A stretch of 64,000 nucleotides of DNA from the NCBI RefSeq assembly GCF_018130825.1, contig NZ_JAFCJS010000009.1:124001-188000 (forward strand), written 5' to 3'. The notes under the pieces are model-generated. The model was not told the origin of the DNA. It worked only from the letters and a program-made list of their open reading frames with translations, and ran no database searches. This DNA comes from Bradyrhizobium liaoningense. GTDB taxonomy: Bacteria > Pseudomonadota > Alphaproteobacteria > Rhizobiales > Xanthobacteraceae. A program made the position numbers and the translations under genes. This document shows, one piece after another, positions 58,343 to 64,000 of this stretch; position 1 is the stretch's first letter, and each line of letters begins with the position of its first letter.

Positions 58343-59013
58343 CTCGTGTCCCGGACGCGCTGCAGCGTGCAACGCTGCTGAGCAGAGCCGGGACCCATGC
58401 GGTCCCGGACTCGGTGCGACATGGGCCCCGGCTCGGCAGCGCACCACTTCGTGCTGCGCAGCGTCCGGGGCACGAGACTTTACCTGCAGACACACCTCCG
58501 CATCCTCGCGGCGACTTCGCCCGAGCTTTGCGTCCGTCTTGCTTCCCTCCTTGAACAGAGGGCGCAGGGAAGACCGGGTGCCGGCTGGGCACCCACGGTC
58601 CGCTGTGCGCGAATTGCGCGAAGAACAGATGCACAGCGGCATACAGGTGAAGCCAGACAACCGGCCTTCCCTGCGCAGTGGCCTTACGGCTTATATCGCG
58701 CTCTCCCCGGGGAGCGATGCACTATTGCCCCCGTCGCCTTGCGAGCGATCGCAAGACTTGACGCACAGACCCCGGGCGTCAGGACCACACGATTTTGCCG
58801 TACGCGAGACCGCACCCGTCGTGCCGCGAGACAATCGCTCGCGTGACGCCGCCCGCGTCCACCGCCGCTCACCCCGCGTTTCGTGACGATCGCGATACGC
58901 CCCTCTGACTGGGATGAGGTGGCGGAGCAATACGACAATTCCGAATTTCGGTAAAGTGGAATGTTTTTGCGCCGGCGGATTGACCCATGGCGTGGGTGTT
59001 TTGCCTGACGGGC
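58343..59013 (+). repeat. composite dispersed repeat, copy B
   Basis: Inverse copy of 32108-32949. It begins with a REP-type unit (58343-58478, CTCGTGTCCCGGACGCG to GCACGAGAC) and continues with GGGCGCAGGGAAGACCGGG, GGCACCCACGGTCC, CTCCCCGGGGAGCGATG, CACACGATTTTGCCGTACGC, and ends with GGGTGTTTTGCCTGACGGGC. All these match copy A in the same order. It lies between the thiolase and the indolepyruvate oxidoreductase genes. Confidence 0.8.
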
Positions 59014-59039
59014 AGCACAAGGGATGGTGTCGCAGTGTC

Positions 59040-59153
59040 GTAGGGTGGGTTAGCGAAGGCGTAACCCACCGCTTTGTTCTCAGCGGAGGCAGAAGCGGTG
59101 GGTTACGCCTCGCGAACCGCGCTTCGCGCATTCGCAAGGCTAACCCACCCTAC
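59040..59153. repeat. inverted repeat GTAGGGTGGGTTAGC
   Basis: GTAGGGTGGGTTAGC (59040-59054) is the exact inverse of GCTAACCCACCCTAC (59139-59153). Inner pieces GCGTAACCCACCGCTT and AAGCGGTGGGTTACGC also pair. The whole can form a large cruciform and ends 10 bp from the stop of the oxidoreductase gene. Confidence 0.8.
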
Positions 59154-59162
59154 GGGACTGCC

Positions 59163-62100
59163 CTACTCCGCCGCGATCTGCCTCGGCGCCGATGGCGGGC
59201 TCGCCAGGTCAGCGGCGAGCTGGGCGTAGCGGGCCTTGGCGTCGGTCACGGCCTTCTCCTTCACCGGGCCGTAGCCGCGGATGCGGTCGGGCAGAGACAG
59301 GAGCTCGACGGCGGTGTCGATCGTGACCGGCGACAACAGGCCGAGCACGGTGGCGACGTCCTTTTCGTAGCCGGCGATCAGGTCGCGCTCGAGCTTGCGG
59401 TCGGCGCTGCGGCCGAAGATGTCGAGCGGCGTGCCGCGCAGGAACTTGAATTTCGCCAGCACGCGGAAGGTCTTCAGCATCCACGGACCGAAGGCGCGCT
59501 TCTTCGGGCGCCCCAGGGCGTCGACACCGCTCGCCAAAATCGGCGGAGCCAGATTGAAGCTGAACTTGAAGTCGCCCTCGAACTGGTCGCGCAGCTGCTG
59601 CTCGAAGGCGCCGTCGGTGAAGAGGCGCGCGACTTCGTATTCGTCCTTGTAGGCCAGGAGCTTGGCGTAGTTCACGGCGACCGCGCGCGGCAGCGCATCG
59701 CCATAGCCGCCCTGCCCGGCGGCGTCGCGGACCTGATCGACCAGCTTGCGATAACGCTTGGCGAGACGGGTGTTCTGGTAGGCGGTCAGATGCTTGGCGC
59801 GGTGCTCGATGACCTCGTCGAGCGTCATGGCATCCAGCGTCTTCGGCGCAACCACTTCGTCCGTTCCCTTCAGCATGTCGGCAAGGCGCTTGGGGTCCGC
59901 GACCGCGAGGCGGCCGAGGCGGAAGGCTTCCTTGTTCATCTTGATCGAGACGCCGTTGACCTCGATGGCCTGCTCGATCGCCTCAGCCGACAGCGGGAAC
60001 AGCCCCTTCTGATAGGCATAGCCCATCATCATCATGTTGGTGGCGATGCTGTCGCCGAGCAGCTGTTCGGCCGGCCTGGTGAAGTCGAAGAACACGGAGT
60101 CCTTGTGCAGCGCCGTCTCCAGCACCGCATTGAGCTTGCGGGTCTGGAAGTTGAAGTCGCGGTTGAGGATGAAGTCGGCGGTGGGAATGACGTGGCTGTT
60201 GATGACGCCGCGGGTGCGGTTGGAGTCGCAGAGCGAGATGGTGTCCTTGGCGACCGCGACCACTTCGTCGGCGGCGAGCACGAGGTCGGCCGTGCCGGTG
60301 ACGATGCGCGAGCAGGTCACCTCGGCCGGATGATCGGACAGGCGGACATGGCTGAGCACCGCCCCGCCCTTTTGCGCCAGGCCCGACATGTCGAGGATCA
60401 TCGAGGCCTTGCCCTCGATATGCGCGGCCATGCCGAGCAGCGCGCCGATGGTGAGCACGCCGGTGCCGCCGACGCCACCGACCGCGATGTTGTAGGGCTT
60501 GTCGAGCGTCGGGCGCGACGCGGGCTCCGGCAGCGCGCCGATGTCGCCGAGATCGGCCGGCGCGCGATGGCGCGGCTTGCCGCCGTCGACGGTGACAAAG
60601 GACGGGCAGAAACCCTTCAAGCAGGAATAGTCCTTGTTGCAGGACGACTGGTTGATGGCGCGCTTGCGGCCGAACTCGGTCTCCAGCGGCTCGACCGAGA
60701 TGCAGTTCGACTGCACCGAGCAGTCGCCGCAGCCTTCGCAGACGGCCGGATTGATCATGACGCGACGCGCCGGATCTTCCATCAGCCCGCGCTTGCGGCG
60801 GCGGCGCTTCTCGGCGGCGCAGGTCTGCACGAAGACGATCGCCGACGTGCCCTTGTATTCGCGGCACATCTTCATGACGTTTTGCAATTCGTCGCGGTGA
60901 TATTTCTTCACGCCGGGCGCGATGGTGTCGGCCGGATAGGCGTCCGGATTTTCCGAGACGAGATAGATCTCGCTGATGCCCTCGGCGTGAAGCTGGGCCA
61001 TGATCTTCTGCGGCGAGAGATCGCCGTCATGGCGCTGGCCGCCGGTCATGGCGACGGCGTCGTTGTAGAGGATCTTGTAGGTGATGTTGGCCTTGGAGGC
61101 GATCGACTGGCGGATGGCGAGACTGCCGGAATGGAAATAAGTGCCGTCGCCGAGGTTCGCGAAGATGTGGTTTTCGTTGGTGAACGGCGCGATGCCGACC
61201 CACGGCACGCCCTCACCGCCCATATGCGTGAAGGTCTCGGTCGAGCGGTCCATCCACAGCGCCATGAAATGGCAGCCGATGCCGGCGAGCGCGCGGCTGC
61301 CCTCGGGCACTTTGGTGGATGTGTTGTGGGGACAGCCGGAGCAGAAATAAGGGGTGCGGGAGACAGGCGCGACCGCCTGCATCTGGGTGGCCTGGCGGCC
61401 GTTGAACCAGTCGGCCTTGACGCGGAGCATCTCCGCGATCTCGGGGTTGAGATTAAGTCGGAGAAGTCGCTCGGTCAGCGAGGTCGCAAGCGAGGCGACG
61501 CTGAGCTCGGCGGCGAAGGTCAGGAAGCGCTTGTCGTGCTCGTCCATCTTGCCGACGATGCGCGGCCGCACGTCGTCGCGCCAGTTGAACAGCACCTGCT
61601 TGACCTGGTTCTCGACGATCTCGCGGCGCTCCTCGACGATGAAAATCTCCTCGAGGCCGACGGCGAATTGATGCACGCCTTCCGGCTCCAGCGGCCAGGG
61701 CATGCCGATCTTGTAGAGGCGAAGACCGATCTTGGCCGCGACCTCCTCGGTGATCCCGAGCTCGCGCAGCGCCTGACGCACGTCCTCATAGCTCTTGCCG
61801 GAGGCCATGATGCCGAAGCGCGCGTTCGGCGAATCCATGGTGACGCGGTTGACCTTGTTGGCGCGCGCAAAGGCGATCGCGGCAAAGCCCTTGTAGTCCT
61901 GCAGGCGGCGGTCCTGCTCGAAGCGGTCGTCGGGCCAGCGCAGATTGAGGCCGCCGGGCGGCAGCTCGAAATCGGTGGGGATGATGAAGGGCTTCATCTC
62001 ATCGGTGAGGTCGATCTCGGCGGTGGTCTCCACCGTCTCCGTGATCACCTTCATGCCGACCCAGCAGCCGGAATAGCGCGACATCGCGATACCGAGCAGG

Positions 62101-62654
62101 CCCATCTCGATCATCTCGTGGATGCTCGAGGGATAGAGATACGGCATCAAGGCCGACATGAAGGCGTGGTCGGACTGATGCGGGACGGTCGAGGATTTGG
62201 CGCCGTGGTCATCGCCGGCAAGACACAGCACACCGCCGTTCTTGGCCGAGCCTGCGGCATTGCCGTGGCGGAACACGTCGCCGCAGCGATCGACGCCGGG
62301 GCCCTTGCCGTACCAGATGCCGACGACACCATCGTATTTGGCACCCGGCGAAAGATTGAGCTGCTGCGAGCCCCAGACCGCGGTTGCCGCCAGGTCCTCG
62401 TTCACGCCGGGCTGGAACTTGATGTTGTACTGCTCGAGATGTTTTCGCGCGGCGAACAGCTGCTGGTCGTAGCCGCCGAGCGGCGAGCCGCGATAGCCGG
62501 AGATGAAGCCCGCGGTGTTGAGGCCGTTGGCGCGATCGCGCCGGATCTGGGCCATCGGCAGGCGGACCAGGGCCTGGATGCCCGTGGTGAAGACGTGTCC
62601 GGTGTCCTGGGTGTATTTTTGATCGAGACTGATCGGACCCTGGTTGATTCCCAT
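59163..62654 (-). CDS. indolepyruvate ferredoxin oxidoreductase (fused subunits)
   Basis: 1163 residues. The N-terminal half carries pyrimidine- and TPP-binding domains (GYRGSPLGGYDQQLFAAR, GCHFMALWMDRS, LGDGTYFHSG). Ferredoxin-type Cys clusters follow in CEGCGDCSVQSNC and CNKDYSCLKGFC, and the C-terminal gamma-type domain has GVGGTGVLTIGALLGMAAH. The enzyme oxidises arylpyruvates from aromatic amino acids to aryl-acetyl-CoA, passing electrons to ferredoxin. In many archaea the subunits are separate. It is a single gene flanked by repeats. Confidence 0.93.
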   Translation of the reverse strand: MGINQGPISLDQKYTQDTGHVFTTGIQALVRLPMAQIRRDRANGLNTAGFISGYRGSPLGGYDQQLFAARKHLEQYNIKFQPGVNEDLAATAVWGSQQLNLSPGAKYDGVVGIWYGKGPGVDRCGDVFRHGNAAGSAKNGGVLCLAGDDHGAKSSTVPHQSDHAFMSALMPYLYPSSIHEMIEMGLLGIAMSRYSGCWVGMKVITETVETTAEIDLTDEMKPFIIPTDFELPPGGLNLRWPDDRFEQDRRLQDYKGFAAIAFARANKVNRVTMDSPNARFGIMASGKSYEDVRQALRELGITEEVAAKIGLRLYKIGMPWPLEPEGVHQFAVGLEEIFIVEERREIVENQVKQVLFNWRDDVRPRIVGKMDEHDKRFLTFAAELSVASLATSLTERLLRLNLNPEIAEMLRVKADWFNGRQATQMQAVAPVSRTPYFCSGCPHNTSTKVPEGSRALAGIGCHFMALWMDRSTETFTHMGGEGVPWVGIAPFTNENHIFANLGDGTYFHSGSLAIRQSIASKANITYKILYNDAVAMTGGQRHDGDLSPQKIMAQLHAEGISEIYLVSENPDAYPADTIAPGVKKYHRDELQNVMKMCREYKGTSAIVFVQTCAAEKRRRRKRGLMEDPARRVMINPAVCEGCGDCSVQSNCISVEPLETEFGRKRAINQSSCNKDYSCLKGFCPSFVTVDGGKPRHRAPADLGDIGALPEPASRPTLDKPYNIAVGGVGGTGVLTIGALLGMAAHIEGKASMILDMSGLAQKGGAVLSHVRLSDHPAEVTCSRIVTGTADLVLAADEVVAVAKDTISLCDSNRTRGVINSHVIPTADFILNRDFNFQTRKLNAVLETALHKDSVFFDFTRPAEQLLGDSIATNMMMMGYAYQKGLFPLSAEAIEQAIEVNGVSIKMNKEAFRLGRLAVADPKRLADMLKGTDEVVAPKTLDAMTLDEVIEHRAKHLTAYQNTRLAKRYRKLVDQVRDAAGQGGYGDALPRAVAVNYAKLLAYKDEYEVARLFTDGAFEQQLRDQFEGDFKFSFNLAPPILASGVDALGRPKKRAFGPWMLKTFRVLAKFKFLRGTPLDIFGRSADRKLERDLIAGYEKDVATVLGLLSPVTIDTAVELLSLPDRIRGYGPVKEKAVTDAKARYAQLAADLASPPSAPRQIAAE

Positions 62655-62946
62655 GCTGTCCTCTTTCCGCGCCCTGTTCAGGTCTTTGTCAGTTGCATCG
62701 CTTAAGCCGTTGCCTGCCCATCGTTTTTAGCTAGGGCGCGCCGACCACCTGCGCCACTCTATGTCGGATATTTAACGCGGCGCATCACAAATCTGGACCA
62801 AAGGGAGCGCCGGGTAAAAATCGCAATTTCGTGGCTGCAAAGGCATCGGGCATTTTCAATTTGTGTCACCATACCCCCGCCGTCGCGAAATGAATGGATG
62901 CTCCCTTCGCACGGGTGCGGTCGATTGGTCGCAGGAGAGGCTTTCG

Positions 62947-64000
62947 ATGCGGACGATTCTGACTGGCTTGGCTCTTGCGGGTTTGGCGTTGTGCAGTGCG
63001 GTTGCAGGCACGGTTACAAGCGCGGCCCATGCCGCCGAACCGTCGCCGGAGCTGATCTCCTATGGCAAGGCGTTGGTCGAGGCCGGAGGCTGCGCGGGCT
63101 GCCACACCGCCGATCCGGCGAGGCCGTTCGCGGGCGGAAAGCGCATCGATACGCCCTTCGGCGTGATCTACGCGCCGAACCTGACGCCCGACCGCGACAC
63201 CGGAATCGGCGCCTGGGCGGAGGCTGATTTCACCCGGGCCCTGCGCTACGGCATCGCGCCTGATGGATCGAACTACTATCCGGCCTTCCCCTACCCTTAC
63301 TTCACGCGGATGACGAAGGACGACACGCTGGCGATCCGCGCCTATCTCGGCTCGCTCGCACCCGTGGTGAGCCGCAACAAGCCGCCGGAGCTGCGCTGGC
63401 CGTTCGGCTATCGCGGCCTGATGCGGATCTGGAATGCCATGTACTTCAAACCTGGCCTGTTCGAGCCGGACCAGAACCAGAGTGCGGCGTGGAACAGAGG
63501 CGGCTATCTCGTCACCGGGCTCGGCCATTGCGGCGCCTGCCACACGCCGAAGAACTATTTTGGCGCCGACAAGCAGGCACAGGCACTCTCGGGCAACGAG
63601 GTCGGCGGCTGGTATGCGCCAAGGCTCGATGGTGCCGGGCGCACCGGGCTGAAATCCTGGAGCGAGGCGGACATTGCCGAGTATCTGCAAAGCGGACGCA
63701 ACGCGAAGAGTCATGCCGGCGGTCCGATGGCCGAGGTGGTCGTCAACTCCACCGCGAAGATGAGCGATGCCGATGTTCGTAGCATTGCGCTGTATCTGAA
63801 GAGCCTGGCGCCGGCGCGGCGCGAGACGATCGTGACGCCGCCCGATGATGCCGAGATGAAGGCCGGCCAGTCGGTCTATGCAAAGCTCTGCATCGCCTGC
63901 CATGAGGCCGACGGCACAGGAGCGCCGCGGATCTATCCGCCGCTGCCGGGCAACGCGCTGCTGCAATCGGTCAATCCGGCCTCGACCTTGCGCATCATCC
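62947..64000 (+). CDS. three-haem cytochrome c, dehydrogenase-subunit type (5' part)
   Basis: The frame starts at ATG 62947 and is open to the window end (351 codons seen), so the C-terminus is missing. After a signal peptide (MRTILTGLALAGLALCSAVA, cleaved near AHA), three CxxCH haem motifs are visible: CAGCH (about residue 56), CGACH (about 196) and CIACH (about 316). Three-haem proteins of this layout are the cytochrome subunits of membrane-bound alcohol, gluconate or sorbitol dehydrogenases, which pass electrons to ubiquinone. The other subunits would lie beyond the window. Confidence 0.88.
   Translation, partial: MRTILTGLALAGLALCSAVAGTVTSAAHAAEPSPELISYGKALVEAGGCAGCHTADPARPFAGGKRIDTPFGVIYAPNLTPDRDTGIGAWAEADFTRALRYGIAPDGSNYYPAFPYPYFTRMTKDDTLAIRAYLGSLAPVVSRNKPPELRWPFGYRGLMRIWNAMYFKPGLFEPDQNQSAAWNRGGYLVTGLGHCGACHTPKNYFGADKQAQALSGNEVGGWYAPRLDGAGRTGLKSWSEADIAEYLQSGRNAKSHAGGPMAEVVVNSTAKMSDADVRSIALYLKSLAPARRETIVTPPDDAEMKAGQSVYAKLCIACHEADGTGAPRIYPPLPGNALLQSVNPASTLRII

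Noticed and set aside
58914..62705. 1263-codon plus-strand open frame
   Set aside because: It lies antisense to the indolepyruvate ferredoxin oxidoreductase gene, which has clear TPP and Fe-S motifs. The long frame only reflects high GC third positions.

Overview
The window is GC-rich, gene-dense alphaproteobacterial chromosome, most like Bradyrhizobium or a close relative (Nitrobacteraceae). This is inferred from the codon bias, the many acyl-CoA and SDR genes, Omp25-type porin, REP-like repeats of the 'cgtcccggcgaaggccgggacg' type, and a one-chain indolepyruvate ferredoxin oxidoreductase. No 16S rRNA gene is present, so the genus is an inference.

Layout. 1-4457: end of a GlsB/YeaQ-type membrane protein, an SDR, and a three-gene acyl-CoA operon (two acyl-CoA dehydrogenase subunits plus a crotonase). 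4530-5562: an intact-looking IS30-family element that landed in a REP-like palindrome. 5731-9136: transporters (half-size EamA, MFS, ArsB/NhaD-type). 9183-14553: a sugar-acid module: GntR regulator and MFS permease on one strand; enolase-superfamily dehydratase, SDR and L-idonate-5-dehydrogenase-like enzyme on the other, with a probable operator between. 14550-18497: a secreted DUF3280-like protein, a NarX-type kinase with its LuxR-type response regulator, and a polytopic membrane protein with CTGTCAT repeats upstream. 18704-24771: ArsR/AHSA1 pair with two matching inverted repeats, serine hydrolase, porin, an SDR lacking the usual YxxxK, a GNAT enzyme and small secreted proteins.

24827-32090: a functional-amyloid locus. 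Four tandem curlin-repeat proteins plus a short related secreted protein lie downstream of a FixJ-type regulator. On the opposite strand are a MacA/MacB-type exporter and a stand-alone LuxR HTH protein. 32108-32949: long composite non-coding repeat. 33080-40303: a secreted alkaline-phosphatase-superfamily enzyme behind a Pho box, 1-Cys peroxiredoxin with a clear promoter, chemotaxis receptor, photolyase (start probably CTG), and a Lys/Ala-rich H1-like protein. 40365-48957: mixed small genes, mostly conserved hypotheticals, a host-attachment-type protein, an AraC regulator, tRNA-Arg(UCG), VOC and GrlR-like proteins. 48958-53557: large PAS sensor kinase, EamA transporter, NUDIX hydrolase. 53562-58219: a minus-strand acyl-CoA degradation cluster (DHDPS-like aldolase, SDR, MaoC hydratase, DUF35 protein, thiolase). 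58343-59153: second copy of the composite repeat, inverted relative to the first, and another palindromic repeat. 59163-62654: indolepyruvate ferredoxin oxidoreductase. 62947-end: a three-haem cytochrome c, cut by the window edge.

How genes work together: CoA-thioester degradation (two clusters) and aromatic amino-acid-derived 2-oxoacid oxidation supply acyl-CoA and electrons; the idonate-like module handles sugar acids; PhoB-type sites suggest phosphate-starvation control of at least the secreted phosphatase. The curlin/MacAB/regulator arrangement is the most unusual accessory region. I found no CRISPR array, prophage or plasmid functions.
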